A stretch of DNA of 64,000 bases from Planctomicrobium sp051466335 (GCF_051466335.1 NZ_CP195793.1:1922001-1986000); one strand, 5' to 3'; shown: positions 11,601 to 19,247, numbered from the stretch's first letter. Made by a program: numbers and translations. Notes: generated by a model not told the origin, from the sequence alone.

Positions 11601-13567
11601 TCGAAACATTGAGCGAAGTCGGGGTGTCGACCGTACTCGGGACACAGCGGCAATTCGCCGTGTTGGTGAATCTCTCCCAACAGCAATTGAGTCCTGTAGA
11701 CGTCTCGCAAATTGAATCGGTCACTCCAGAACAATTGTCATTAGCGATGTCTCCACAACTTGTGCAGCAGGCAATGCAAATCGTTCGGGTTCGCGATGAC
11801 AAAGTTCCTGCCTGGACAATCCAGCAAATGGAACAAGCGGTTGGTGCTCAGGCAATTATTCCGTCCTGTTCGTTAACAACAGTCTTGCAGATGGACGGCA
11901 GTTGGCGCACGCAGGCGATTTATGGTGTCCGGAATCGTGGCCGTCAGTTCATGGCGATCCAAATTCCAAGTGGATCGGAACTGCTGTCCGTGTTTGTGCG
12001 GGAACAGCCTGCTCGAGCAGTAGTGACAACGCTGGGGGCGGAGACGATTCACCTGATTGCACTCCCTCAGACGAGCGCTGCGGATCTTTCATTTGATGTG
12101 AAAATTCAGATTGCAGGTCAGCTGGACGAATGGCTCCCAAGGCCACGGAATCTGTTGGGAAGAAAACTCTCCATTCCCGTTCCACGAGTCGTGACGACAG
12201 CAGAGTCTCCAGAGTATGGGCTCACTGTCGCGCAAACCATCTGGTCGGTGCATGTGCCAGATGAACTCGACGCCTATCCTGTCGAGCGCAAGGGAATGAC
12301 GAATGTCACATTTCACCGTGGAGAAGGGACTTCGCTGATTGTCGACCAAAGTCTGAATCGACTCGTCAGCGATATCGCAGAAATGAAGCGGATCGTCGTT
12401 GATCAACGCACCACATGGACACGTCGACAGCAGGTTCAGTTGAACCTGGTTGAACTGCAGGAAAAGTTGGATTCGTATAGCTCATTTGGATCGGCGAGCT
12501 ATGAGGAGGCCGCAGAGCATAATTACTTCAACGGGAGTCTTTACGGGAAGAAGCTCAGCGACGCTCGAAAGGAACTCGAGTCAATTGAAGTCGATAACGA
12601 AAGAAAACTGAATGAAGCGAATACCCATCAGTCCGTTACTAAGTCCTTTCAACAAGGGAATCGAGCGTTCATTGAAATCAACAATGGAATACTGATGCAG
12701 GCGAACACCTTGCAGCAAGGGCAGCTAGGTTCAGGGCGAGATGAACCGACATTGAACTTTTATCAATCCGGGGATGCACGTCGACAGTCGGGAATTGGAA
12801 AGAAATCCCAAGAAGAAAGTGAATCCAGAAGCCGCCTCAAGTCACAAATCCAATCTCAACAATACCTCGGGATTGAAACTAAGAGTCTTCGGGAAGAGTA
12901 TTCGGACCAGCTCGCTTACCCCAACCAAGATTCTGCTCAGAAAGAGATGCAGCAGCAATCGAACCAGCAAAACTGGAACGGTAGCGACGGCATGCCTTTG
13001 AGCGGGGATATGGCCGGAGCCATGGGGGGGATGGGCGCCATGAGCTTGGGTGGCGGCATGGGAGGCGGCATGGGGGGATATGGAATTCCTGGGCGAGATG
13101 GTGCGATGAATGAGGGGCCATCCAATACTCCTGTGAGCGATTCGTCCCCAGGGGAACGCGGTGCAAGAACGACTGTCGCCCTACCGACGTCGTCGCAAGG
13201 ACTTTCAGTCGCATTGTCCCTTCCTGTTACTGGTCAGGAACTGACGTTTAGTAAGCCGGGAGGCAATCCAGAATTGATTCTCTCGGTGCGCCCCAAACAA
13301 GCGATCACTTTCGCATACGGAGCAGTATGGGGGGCAGTGGCCTTGATCGTCGGCATCTGCCTATTGAGATACCTGTTCAGAAATCCAACGTGGTGGAAGT
13401 TCGCGAATGCGTTCTGCTTCCTCGGAGTGGTGATTGGGGTGATCGGCTTTCTCTATCTCCCCGCGGAACTCTGGTTGCTCGGCGTTTTTGTGATTGCAGT
13501 CTCACTACTCGTCAAGCTGTATGTGAGCCTTGCGGATAAGTCTTCAACAGTCGTCCCATCACCATAG
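5612..13567 (+). CDS. Giant two-module membrane protein with internal signal-peptide-like segment
   Basis: The protein has about 2651 residues. The ATG at 5612 follows an AGAGG site and starts a clean signal peptide (MPTRIFTLILAAILNWSAVS, then ALADGEP); an in-frame ATG at 5492 is also open. Module 1 begins with the block shared with the previous gene (about residues 46-110) and ends in membrane segments at about 966-1016. A Ser/Asp/Pro-rich linker follows, then more membrane segments at about 1200-1270. At about 1290-1314 there is a second signal-peptide-like stretch (LWIAGLAMVSGASGVMAQD), directly followed by the shared block again (IPYESIDQIPDAN, VPAALYKQLWEAA). Module 2 contains a predicted helical, Gln/Glu-rich part (about 2260-2450) and a Gly/Met-rich stretch (about 2460-2500), and ends in three membrane segments. 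Function is unknown. The arrangement looks like two tandem genes fused in frame; proteolytic separation is an inference. Confidence 0.8.
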   Translation: MPTRIFTLILAAILNWSAVSALADGEPATSVPPAAAVPLDLENLQHLFVPSRELGVIFEQDRPGAVMPLAEFNELLEKAKSTQSDPGVPPLPSVTSKAHYQCNLDGDVLNAVVEVEIRTLVPHQTCDLQVGKWQISSARIGDEQAIVTRTGEGLKDLRVFFATPGKHVVRLEMSTNMMSKGNSQVRSVSLIQAAASSFEVTIPAQRSLIVNQRELKRPAENNLPATYQLAVGKWKEMELLVTTSEKLSTTDSLTFASTAYGLRVEPGEISWTARTLLQVYGQQIDRLVCWIPHSLEITHVDSPGLDSWELADDPEKPEHFKLTLHFNLGFKGDREIQFKGVTSNNPGEPWRVADLVIAEVTSHVGIVSVGHSPAVRIQTQVETGVRPAIPTPQLVERAVEFGPEHLFFEVWQQDFDLQFTTSLKDQRVQAAITNLLSIETEGLRLSTIVSLQTQQIPLFEARVVVPADFQMTSALRDGSPILWEVIPSDAGQNEIRLKLDPTLTPGQSTTLMLTLQNLPTGWPVEATPITVGIPVIRMPITDMVEGQLVVASPAELDVVPQNLVGLHPASQNELNALQLKLQESGQTLRQGFNYQNTEYQGQLQISRKQTLFTTRSLIFFRVDRESVFTRLESTLNLTGGGLRELTLQLSESAPLSTRFLLSVGSAGTEAAQIVEQLPGEVANGMRSWVLKFDRHLQGEYLLTTQVELNRGSEATFSPVKILFPQANAQIGFLAIEGPTDEQVSIVAQSQTGQALVPVDPVDFPKGRYQPRERVVAGFQSPRPDWNVTLSTTQFAREAIPGAIAQTAMIKSVLGAGGEFQTHATYSFTAFGMQSLLIELPEAAVLWSTKLDQQTIEARKMGNRVQIPLAGLNPQQQHELTVIYSVDGLPLQERGEIRAVPPLLLCISGDGKTQPLPVMGHQWTLHYPDDTILIHSAGRFSPRTGAWDQTWLQTLSHLQFAPRLSRISSGIGLLIGALLIWGAVAFRRRSRVILMGTAFVAIVIMIVAPAVWIVSRIQNPRMSLSRPIPATPFEIDQSKNSDVSLFERKDQPQPGFPMVEKPAASSPVPAAQPTDGTDSDGTDSMGSAIRSEQSDADISAVPYSRNPITFERNSPSGPPSPDDGPSVSQSDLAPGSGFVAPADKSGVDQLARNRFSTGGLLSMNLDLEVPLNTKSKEFQYYGNSAGGQPVDLQVAYANRTTCEMLFFLIISGSVLLGWWIRRTSWRVKSLFLFFFVVLPVSLLGIVNLGVAIVLQGFIIGGLLSLLIWGLFSCVQCCSNLRVDSGRIARGFLGARLWIAGLAMVSGASGVMAQDVVPPASVPFVVIPYESIDQIPDANRVYVPAALYKQLWEAAHPEDQTPADPAVACVIVDADHNLTFEPQGDLHNLAATSRFVVMNFTSRPQTVRFPLQTNRLQEVLVDGEPALLKSLDDQSTGVVIPTAGIHIVDAKAMLKGNVKVQQDLCEFVTIPGIIGRCVIEFPFDRPDFTLTVASGQIGVQKKIEDGKLQFSFPVDSDLVLRNGLSVINLAWADQNDAPDKSAKFQSVTNIETLIEDAGIRQFYRVTLKLRSSGEFSPRFKIPDGLGIREISGDNIDNWVIETADGERYLKINLNTAVVSAGTTLTVNLECYQSHLLPPEGGAMDLRFATLLQAEYESGQVAVAAADSLRLRLAESQNLQQIDVIQLDSLKEGGVQKFSQNPQLAFKFNAQPIALRFDVTRRDAELQATIEHGVNIGRRKTTIASRILLNLTVAPQRLLQFEIPEGYLTMDVVCPNAIDWYVIKSSGKSRLVIELNQPQLGTIEIGLEGHLIKNPQDPSFTVDLPRPLGANRFARSVGVWVDELYQPSLRQAGNWRSVNQTQLPETIRQLRPLPPQFAFQSNEGTTPLEFQLNRNAPEFVADAGVLMAVGDFTVDYGLTLQWKISNAAADQFIFNVPSWLGNLEFTGPGIRQIQSEAIDGGRTRWTISLIDAVRDQYLITAAATIASPTDLTVRTPRIEFETLSEVGVSTVLGTQRQFAVLVNLSQQQLSPVDVSQIESVTPEQLSLAMSPQLVQQAMQIVRVRDDKVPAWTIQQMEQAVGAQAIIPSCSLTTVLQMDGSWRTQAIYGVRNRGRQFMAIQIPSGSELLSVFVREQPARAVVTTLGAETIHLIALPQTSAADLSFDVKIQIAGQLDEWLPRPRNLLGRKLSIPVPRVVTTAESPEYGLTVAQTIWSVHVPDELDAYPVERKGMTNVTFHRGEGTSLIVDQSLNRLVSDIAEMKRIVVDQRTTWTRRQQVQLNLVELQEKLDSYSSFGSASYEEAAEHNYFNGSLYGKKLSDARKELESIEVDNERKLNEANTHQSVTKSFQQGNRAFIEINNGILMQANTLQQGQLGSGRDEPTLNFYQSGDARRQSGIGKKSQEESESRSRLKSQIQSQQYLGIETKSLREEYSDQLAYPNQDSAQKEMQQQSNQQNWNGSDGMPLSGDMAGAMGGMGAMSLGGGMGGGMGGYGIPGRDGAMNEGPSNTPVSDSSPGERGARTTVALPTSSQGLSVALSLPVTGQELTFSKPGGNPELILSVRPKQAITFAYGAVWGAVALIVGICLLRYLFRNPTWWKFANAFCFLGVVIGVIGFLYLPAELWLLGVFVIAVSLLVKLYVSLADKSSTVVPSP

Positions 13568-13604
13568 TTTCCGTGAGTCCTCCAATGGCCCCATCACCAG
13601 AAGG

Positions 13605-13994
13605 TCAGCTGTGAGCGTGGGGCCGATGAATGTTGAACCATTTTCCGCAGTAGGTGCATTGAATATCGCCCAGTGGTGACACAGTGGACTCTTTGTCGAG
13701 TTTTGCCGAGCAGTGTTCGCAATGGTAGCGGGGAGATTGTGATTGCCCCCCGTGGGGCATGGCAGGCTGTGAAGAAGCTGGCGACTGACTGACAATCCGC
13801 ATTGAATTCGCGATCATTCCCACTGTGACGCTGATGGCACAAATCCCAATCCAAGTCCCCACGATTTTAAAGAACACGTGAACGGGACCGAACACCCCCG
13901 ACCAAATAAATACAATGAGAGTGGTACTCAGTCCCAGAACTGCCACGATAAACGGGATAACAGTCAGTAGGTGCAGTTTAGGTGATTGTCTCAT
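13605..13994 (-). CDS. Zinc-ribbon membrane protein, paralogue 1
   Basis: This protein of 129 residues has two N-terminal membrane segments (LLTVIPFIVAVLGLSTTLIV and a second around residues 45-65). Its cytosolic C-terminal zinc ribbon is YHCEHCSAKLDKE, then IQCTYCGKWFNIHRP: two CxxC pairs about 20 residues apart. The ATG at 13994 is preferred over an upstream TTG because it matches the start of the neighbouring paralogue (MRQSPKL versus MKDTPKL). The gene is convergent with the giant gene, 37 bases away. It is a duplicate of the gene at 14236-14637. Function unknown; the ribbon resembles those of small bacterial membrane proteins that bind zinc or a partner protein. Confidence 0.75.
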   Translation of the reverse strand: MRQSPKLHLLTVIPFIVAVLGLSTTLIVFIWSGVFGPVHVFFKIVGTWIGICAISVTVGMIANSMRIVSQSPASSQPAMPHGGQSQSPRYHCEHCSAKLDKESTVSPLGDIQCTYCGKWFNIHRPHAHS

Positions 13995-14083
13995 CGCAGA
14001 TTCATCTCGATTTCTGGTACGGACGTCTGGATATTTCTCTGAGTGAATCCTGACAGGCGGCAATGCAAACGATTCCCATGAGC

Positions 14084-14230
14084 TTAGCTTATTGGTTGAG
14101 AAACGCTTGAATTCACACGCTTGCGGATACGTCTTCTTCTTTGATTCGATGGTCTTTTAAGGCTTCGCCAAGCGTGAATCGCATTCCGTACAGCAGCGAC
14201 ATCATGGACTCGAATGAAGTCTGCCCACTG
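14084..14230 (-). pseudogene. Remnant of the folP 3' end left by tandem duplication
   Basis: Bases 14159-14230 match the last part of the intact folP (14788-14859) at roughly 80-85% identity with no gaps. On the minus strand the remnant reads FIRVHDVAAVRNAIHAWRSL, against LIRVHDVAAVRDAIQAWRSL in FolP. The frame stays open to a TAA at 14084-14086 but has no start codon or upstream domain. It abuts the stop of the zinc-ribbon gene at 14236. Weak similarity continues past the folP stop position. It is therefore the scar of a duplication that copied the folP 3' end together with the downstream zinc-ribbon gene. Confidence 0.8.
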
Positions 14231-14235
14231 AAAGA

Positions 14236-14637
14236 TCAGCTCATGTGTCGGGGCTGGTGAATGTTAAACCATTTGCCGCAGAAGGTGCATTTTACGTCGC
14301 CCAATGGAGAGACTTCTGCATCCTTGTCGAGATTGCCTGAGCAATGGGCACAACGGTAGTTCAATTCTCTTTGGCTCTCGGGAGTGCTTTTCTGGCGAAG
14401 GATGTCAGAAAATTTATTCGAAAATCCTGCCGCGTGAACTGCAATCGCAAGCGATAGGAAGATGAAGAAGCTCCCAACACAAGTGGACATGATTCGAAAG
14501 ATGAAATCTTCGTTGCGAAGTAGCCCATTGCTGAGTGGTACCGACCACGAAAACCAAATGAGGCACACTCCGGCCGCCAGGAAGGGGATCAGTGGTAGAA
14601 TGTGAAAAAATTTAGGCAGCTTGGGCGTGTCCTTCAT
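14236..14637 (-). CDS. Zinc-ribbon membrane protein, paralogue 2
   Basis: The protein has 133 residues. The ATG at 14637 is preceded by GGAG at a spacing of 5. Two membrane segments (about 12-30 and 46-68) are followed by a C-terminal zinc ribbon (YRCAHCSGNLDKDAEVSPLG, then KCTFCGKWFNIHQP). The ribbon is nearly the same as that of paralogue 1, including the SPLGD stretch between the two Cys pairs; the membrane part has diverged more. It lies about 130 bases downstream of folP on the same strand. Function is unknown; conservation of the ribbon suggests that this end carries the activity. Confidence 0.8.
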   Translation of the reverse strand: MKDTPKLPKFFHILPLIPFLAAGVCLIWFSWSVPLSNGLLRNEDFIFRIMSTCVGSFFIFLSLAIAVHAAGFSNKFSDILRQKSTPESQRELNYRCAHCSGNLDKDAEVSPLGDVKCTFCGKWFNIHQPRHMS

Positions 14638-14769
14638 CTTAGCTCCGTTTCAAGTGCTGACGCAGACTGAAGTGATCTCAGATGAACGATTCTGGTTCTT
14701 CAAGAGGCCAAATTAATCGCCGTGAGAGATCGATTTGGTGGAAAAACGCTTCCGAGTACTTCTTCTCCT

Positions 14770-15711
14770 TCAGGCTGTCCCACGTTGGAGGCTTCGCCAC
14801 GCTTGAATCGCATCGCGAACAGCAGCCACATCATGGACACGAATGAGATCGGCCCGCTGTTGAGCCAAGGCAATCGACACTCCGATTGTTCCCGCAAGGC
14901 GTTCATCAACCGGCCGGTTTAGGAGCGATTTCAGAAAGCCCTTGCGTGAATGACCAATTAAAACCGGACGTCCGAACCTTCGGAATTCAGCGACGTGGGT
15001 CAGCAACTCCAGATTGTGCTGCGCCGTCTTTCCGAAGCCAATTCCGGGGTCAACCATCATTCGTTCTGGGGAAATTCCGCGTTCTGCCAGGGTCTCGCAA
15101 CGTGTCCTCAACCAATCCCGAACTTCAGTCACGACCTCGTCGTACTGAGGGTTCAGCTGCATCGTTTTCGGGGTCCCCTGAGTGTGCATCAGGATGACTC
15201 CGCAATTGCTCTCCGCACAAACCTTCGGCATCTCGGCATCAAATGTGAGACCGGAGATGTCGTTGACGATCGCTGCACCAGCTTCCAATGCGGCCTTGGC
15301 GACTGCTGCTTTCGTCGTGTCGATCGAGATGGGAACCTCGGTCCTGCCTGCGAGTTGCTCTATGACTGGAACAACTCGCGACAACTCTTCGTCTACACTA
15401 ATGAAGTCGGAACCGGGACGGGTCGACTCCCCGCCAATATCGAGAACATCTGCTCCTGCTTCGGCGAGCTTCAATGCATGGTCCACTGCAGCGGTTGTTT
15501 CATTCCAGCTTCCGCCATCCGAAAAACTATCCGGAGTGACATTCACGATCCCCATGATTCGGGTGACATCCCCCATACTCCATGTTGTCTGGTTGAATCG
15601 CCAGATTCGAAGTTCATCGCTGGGAGTGGAGAGGGGGTTCTGAAGGTTCATGGAGACCGTGCCACGATTTGGAGATAGAGAAGTCGATGACGCAAATGGA
15701 GCGGCTCGCAT
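14770..15711 (-). CDS. folP: Dihydropteroate synthase
   Basis: FolP joins 6-hydroxymethyl-7,8-dihydropterin pyrophosphate to p-aminobenzoate in folate synthesis. The TIM-barrel signature motifs are all present: IMGIVNVTPDSFSDGG, DIGGESTRPG, NDISG, MVDPGIGFGK and LIGHSRKGFL, ending in VHDVAAVRDA. The ATG at 15711 overlaps the stop of the upstream peptidase gene (ATGA), which suggests translational coupling and gives 313 residues, slightly above the usual length. A second ATG at 15651 would trim the divergent N-terminus. The 3' end was duplicated downstream (see the remnant at 14084-14230). Confidence 0.95.
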   Translation of the reverse strand: MRAAPFASSTSLSPNRGTVSMNLQNPLSTPSDELRIWRFNQTTWSMGDVTRIMGIVNVTPDSFSDGGSWNETTAAVDHALKLAEAGADVLDIGGESTRPGSDFISVDEELSRVVPVIEQLAGRTEVPISIDTTKAAVAKAALEAGAAIVNDISGLTFDAEMPKVCAESNCGVILMHTQGTPKTMQLNPQYDEVVTEVRDWLRTRCETLAERGISPERMMVDPGIGFGKTAQHNLELLTHVAEFRRFGRPVLIGHSRKGFLKSLLNRPVDERLAGTIGVSIALAQQRADLIRVHDVAAVRDAIQAWRSLQRGTA

Positions 15712-16898
15712 CAGCTTGTTGCAATGAGCAACGCGATTCGGCACGCATTCAGGTAAGCGTCGATGTCGAGCACTTCGTTAACCGTATGAATTCCTGATTG
15801 ACCGCAACCAAGGGTGACCGTCGGCAGTCCGTGTGCGAACATCCAGTTGGCATCGAGTCCGCCGTTACTGATCCTGGTTTTCGGTTCCAAACCAATCTGT
15901 TCAATCGCAGCTTTGGCGGTTTGGACCACTTCGGAGTCTTCCGGGATACGGAACGATTCGTATTTGTGCATCGCTTCGAACTGGACGCTCCCGCGTTTCC
16001 CTTCGCTGTTCTTCAACTCCCTGGCAGCCTTCAAGAACGCTTTTCGATAGGCGTCAACGATCTTGGCACGGAATGCGGAATCATGACTGCGAGCTTCTGC
16101 CTTCAGGAGAACATGGTCAGTGACAACGTTGGTCGCGTCTCCACCTTTGATCACGCCGATGTTACTGGTGCCGGATTTCTTTCCCTTCGTGACCTGACCA
16201 AACCAGCCATCTGCCACGAGTGATGAAATTGCATTGGCTGCGATGGCAATCGCGCTGACTCCGAGTTCGGGATGGGCACCCGCGTGGCTGGCCAGCCCGG
16301 TGATCTCGATCACGATTCCGTCATCGCCTGTCGCTCCAATCGTGGTGAGTTCAGCAGGGCCACCATCCCAGTTGAATCCGTACTTCGGCTTGCCAAGTTT
16401 GCTGATGTTGACGTGACGAGCACCAACAAGACCGATCTCTTCCTGGACAGCCCACAGGAACGTCAGTGGGGGATGGGGGAGTTTGTGCTTGTGGATCAAC
16501 TTGAGCGTATTGAGGATCGTGGCTGCCCCGGAGCGGTCGTCACCACCGAGTGCAGTCTTCGGGTTCTTGGAACGAATCAGATTCCCCTCACGGACAGGTT
16601 CGCAGCCAACGCAGAGCGGCACCGTGTCGATGTGTGCCATTAACAGCTTGCGAGGCCCTTTTTTCGTTCCCGGAAGTTTGACGATCAGATTGCCAACTTC
16701 CCCGCCGATGGGGCTCTTCTTGTTGGCTGTGTCAAATTGAATGAGCGACTCTGCGACGCCGGCGGATTGAAGTTCCTTGACGATAACGTTCGCGATTGCC
16801 CCTTCCTCACCACTTTTTCCGGAGATCGGGAGCATCTGCATGACCAGATCGACAGCGGATTCATCAACGTAGGAAGTCAGTTCAACGGCGGTGCTCAT
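15711..16898 (-). CDS. M20-family metallopeptidase (PepT-like)
   Basis: This protein of about 395 residues belongs to the M20 zinc peptidase group, which typically cleaves small peptides. Visible motifs are LLMAHIDTVPLC (metal-binding His and catalytic Asp), a GGDDRSG metal Asp, LWAVQEEIGLVGARH (general-base and metal Glu) and SHAGAHPELGVSA from the dimerisation domain. A C-terminal metal His lies near GQSGIHTVNEVL. The ATG at 16898 is preferred over a TTG seven codons upstream. A factor-independent terminator from the MFS gene sits only about 25 bases before this start, so the gene needs its own promoter; TATAAA on the minus strand at 16962-16967 is a candidate -10. Its 3' end overlaps folP. 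Confidence 0.88.
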   Translation of the reverse strand: MSTAVELTSYVDESAVDLVMQMLPISGKSGEEGAIANVIVKELQSAGVAESLIQFDTANKKSPIGGEVGNLIVKLPGTKKGPRKLLMAHIDTVPLCVGCEPVREGNLIRSKNPKTALGGDDRSGAATILNTLKLIHKHKLPHPPLTFLWAVQEEIGLVGARHVNISKLGKPKYGFNWDGGPAELTTIGATGDDGIVIEITGLASHAGAHPELGVSAIAIAANAISSLVADGWFGQVTKGKKSGTSNIGVIKGGDATNVVTDHVLLKAEARSHDSAFRAKIVDAYRKAFLKAARELKNSEGKRGSVQFEAMHKYESFRIPEDSEVVQTAKAAIEQIGLEPKTRISNGGLDANWMFAHGLPTVTLGCGQSGIHTVNEVLDIDAYLNACRIALLIATS

Positions 16899-16922
16899 GG
16901 ATGCTTTTTCATTGATCAAAAC

Positions 16923-16964
16923 AAAACGACCCTCGGAGAATGAAATTTCCCCGAAGGTCGTTTT
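16923..16964 (-). terminator. Factor-independent terminator of the MFS gene, adjoining the peptidase start
   Basis: The arms 16923-16936 and 16951-16964 pair over 14 bases with one mismatch around a 14-base loop, followed on the minus strand by TTTTGTTTT. The far end lies about 25 bases before the peptidase ATG. T-rich sequence on both sides means it could act in either direction. Confidence 0.75.
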
Positions 16965-17026
16965 ATAAAATTGGTCAGCGTCATGAAATGTCGAATGAAA
17001 AATCGACAGAGTTCATGCTGGCTGTC

Positions 17027-18601
17027 TTACGATTCTGCCGTTCCGAGAGCTTCAGGGGATTCTTCGATTCGAACCACCTTGTATCCACCAGCCAGGCGGA
17101 ATCCGATTAATAGGATCAGATAGCAACCAGCCATAATCGCTGGGACCATCGAAGTACTTAGAAGAGCCTGCTTTCCACCGACCACGCCCGCTTCTTTCAC
17201 CAGCGGTTTGTCGGCGTCCACTGTGGTTGAAGCATTCGTCCACCATTCTGCGAGTTTTTCATGATTCGCATCGGTGCGATTTTCAGCTTTGAGTAGTTCA
17301 GTCACACGTTTGATTTCTTTGCCGTCGTCATCCAGTGCCGCGACTTTCGCACCGTCGAGGCCGGTCGTCTTCATTCCCATGAATGAACTTTGGTTCTCTG
17401 CACGGTACCGTTCGAATGTTGTTTCGGACTTCGAGCGAAGTTCAGTCGACGCGTAGTGGTCCTGCTGGAAGCCGATTGCAGGTCCGCCAAGGAGACCTGC
17501 TGACAACATTCCAACGCCTCCCAGAAGTCCGATACCAACCGCGCCCCCTTTAGGGTACCGCTCAGACGCGACAGCCAGCATTGTTGGCCATAGGAATGTT
17601 TTTCCACACGCGTAGACAGTCGCTGCAATGACGCAGGCTGTGACTGTGGCTGCATTTCCGAGTAGCTGAAGCCCAGCAAAACCGAGTAAAGCACTGACCA
17701 GCAGAAGGCCCAACGGCGAAATACGGTGAACGATTGGACCTGCAACAAATCGTAGCACGAACATCAACATCGAGGTGTAAACAAACAGTGCCAGTCCGCT
17801 TGCTGGGCTTCCCATGATTGAGCCTGTGATCTTTGAGATCCAGGAGTCTGTTCCGAGTTCGACGTATCCAACCATCGCATGGATCACGATCAGGAACAGG
17901 AAGAGCGGAGCGGCCAAGCTTTTGATCATCTGGCCGACATCGAGACCTGCTTCGGCTGCTTCTGATTTCGGGAATTTCTGACCGAGAAGCATCACTCCAT
18001 AGATGATCACGGGAATCAGGAAGAGTGACATTTGGATCTTCCAGCTCACCGCCTCCTTGATGATTTCCCCGTTCGTTCCAATCTGTCCGGACATGAAGTA
18101 GGACGCGAGTCCACCGAGAACGAGACCAGCAGGCCAGCCCGCGTGAAGGATATTCAGGTAATGAGTTTGGGCTTTCGGGAAAAGCGTTGCAGTCAACGGG
18201 TTCACAACCGCTTCACACAGTCCATTCCCGATTGAGAAAATCAGCATGGCCGCGACGAGACAGTAATATGCTGCGTCTTTGCCAGCAGCTTGGAATGCGT
18301 AGGTGGCGCTCAGAGTGAGAACAGCCGAAATGAAATGCAATACAAACGCCGTCACCATGATTTTGCCATAGCCGATTTTGTCGGCGAACAGCGATGTGAG
18401 AATGATCACCAATCCGAATCCGACGAGGCCACCCCCGGTGATTCCGCCCAATTCCGTCATCGTAAAACCAAACTCTTTGGCCCATTGTCCGAGGATACCA
18501 CCTCGAACTGAGAAGCCGACACCGGCGGCAAGAATGGCCATAAATCCGGCATAGAGTAAACGATGCGCGTTCGGCGCGATTGGCTGCGAGTCATTCTTCA
18601 T
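17027..18601 (-). CDS. MFS transporter with a large hydrophilic loop
   Basis: This protein of 524 residues has about 12 predicted membrane segments of the major facilitator superfamily. Early features include AAGVGFSVRGGILGQWAKEF and a loop 2-3 motif LFADKIGYGKI. A hydrophilic insertion of about 110 residues, rich in charged residues, separates the penultimate and last membrane segments (TTFERYRAENQSS to DKPLVKEAGVVGG), which is unusual for the family. The ATG at 18601 has a GGAGAG site 6 bases upstream. Substrate is unknown; the general layout resembles transporters in planctomycete genomes annotated as sugar or nucleoside carriers. A terminator follows at 16923-16964. Confidence 0.85.
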   Translation of the reverse strand: MKNDSQPIAPNAHRLLYAGFMAILAAGVGFSVRGGILGQWAKEFGFTMTELGGITGGGLVGFGLVIILTSLFADKIGYGKIMVTAFVLHFISAVLTLSATYAFQAAGKDAAYYCLVAAMLIFSIGNGLCEAVVNPLTATLFPKAQTHYLNILHAGWPAGLVLGGLASYFMSGQIGTNGEIIKEAVSWKIQMSLFLIPVIIYGVMLLGQKFPKSEAAEAGLDVGQMIKSLAAPLFLFLIVIHAMVGYVELGTDSWISKITGSIMGSPASGLALFVYTSMLMFVLRFVAGPIVHRISPLGLLLVSALLGFAGLQLLGNAATVTACVIAATVYACGKTFLWPTMLAVASERYPKGGAVGIGLLGGVGMLSAGLLGGPAIGFQQDHYASTELRSKSETTFERYRAENQSSFMGMKTTGLDGAKVAALDDDGKEIKRVTELLKAENRTDANHEKLAEWWTNASTTVDADKPLVKEAGVVGGKQALLSTSMVPAIMAGCYLILLIGFRLAGGYKVVRIEESPEALGTAES

Positions 18602-18905
18602 GAGCGGCTCTCCAGGATGTTTTCGGGGCAGAAAAACAAAGTCGGGATCAGTGCCGAGTAACAGCAACCGACGTCAACGGGAGTGAGCCACGTATCAGTG
18701 CGCAGGCCACTCTCACCTCAAAATATCGAATTTATTCGATAAAGGATGAGTGATCCTATCGACCGACGTTTAATTTTTCTACGCTCAAGCAGCGTCGATG
18801 CCAAAGAAACTCATTGAGAAAATGAGCAAAGGCAGAGAATTTCATGCAGACAACAGCGCACTGCAAAATCCGACAGTGCATCGTCAGATCACTATACCGG
18901 GACAA
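18602..18905. other. Intergenic region between csrA and the MFS gene
   Basis: No gene seen. The region should hold the leftward promoter of the MFS gene. An AT-rich stretch (18719-18790) is the best place for it, but no clear -35/-10 pair was found. Confidence 0.45.
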
Positions 18906-19136
18906 CTATTCCGCCGGCGGAGCGTCTCCCCGCAATGCTGGTTCCGATTGGATAGCAGCACGCTCTGCAGCTGCCGCTCGGGCCAAGGCATCGTAAACTT
19001 CACTGCGGTGAATCGCGACGTCCCGCGGCGCTTCGATACCCAGGCGGACCTTGTCCCCACGGATTTCGATGACCGTAACGACAATCTGGTCGTCGATTAC
19101 AATGCTCTCGTTCTTCTTGCGCGAGAGGACCAACAT
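18906..19136 (-). CDS. csrA: Carbon storage regulator CsrA (translational regulator)
   Basis: CsrA dimers bind GGA motifs in mRNA leaders and repress or stabilise the messages. This 76-residue copy starts MLVLSRKKNESIVIDDQIVV, then IEIRGDKVRLGIEAPRDVAIHR, the near-invariant CsrA core including the RNA-binding Leu4/Arg6 region and the second RNA-binding stretch near VAIHR. The C-terminus is Ala-rich and variable, as is usual. A GAGG site lies 8 bases before the ATG. A good promoter is present at 19248-19276, leaving a leader of about 105 bases that contains three GGA motifs, so autoregulation is plausible. It is not next to flagellar genes here, unlike in many bacteria. Confidence 0.95.
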   Translation of the reverse strand: MLVLSRKKNESIVIDDQIVVTVIEIRGDKVRLGIEAPRDVAIHRSEVYDALARAAAAERAAIQSEPALRGDAPPAE

Positions 19137-19247
19137 TTTGATACCTCGGATCGATTTGACATCCCGTCGAGAAGAGAAAACGGAAGTGGTCGTTTTTTAA
19201 TCCTAAGTTCCCCGAGAGTCGGCAGAACCTCTCTTTTCTCACTTGAC

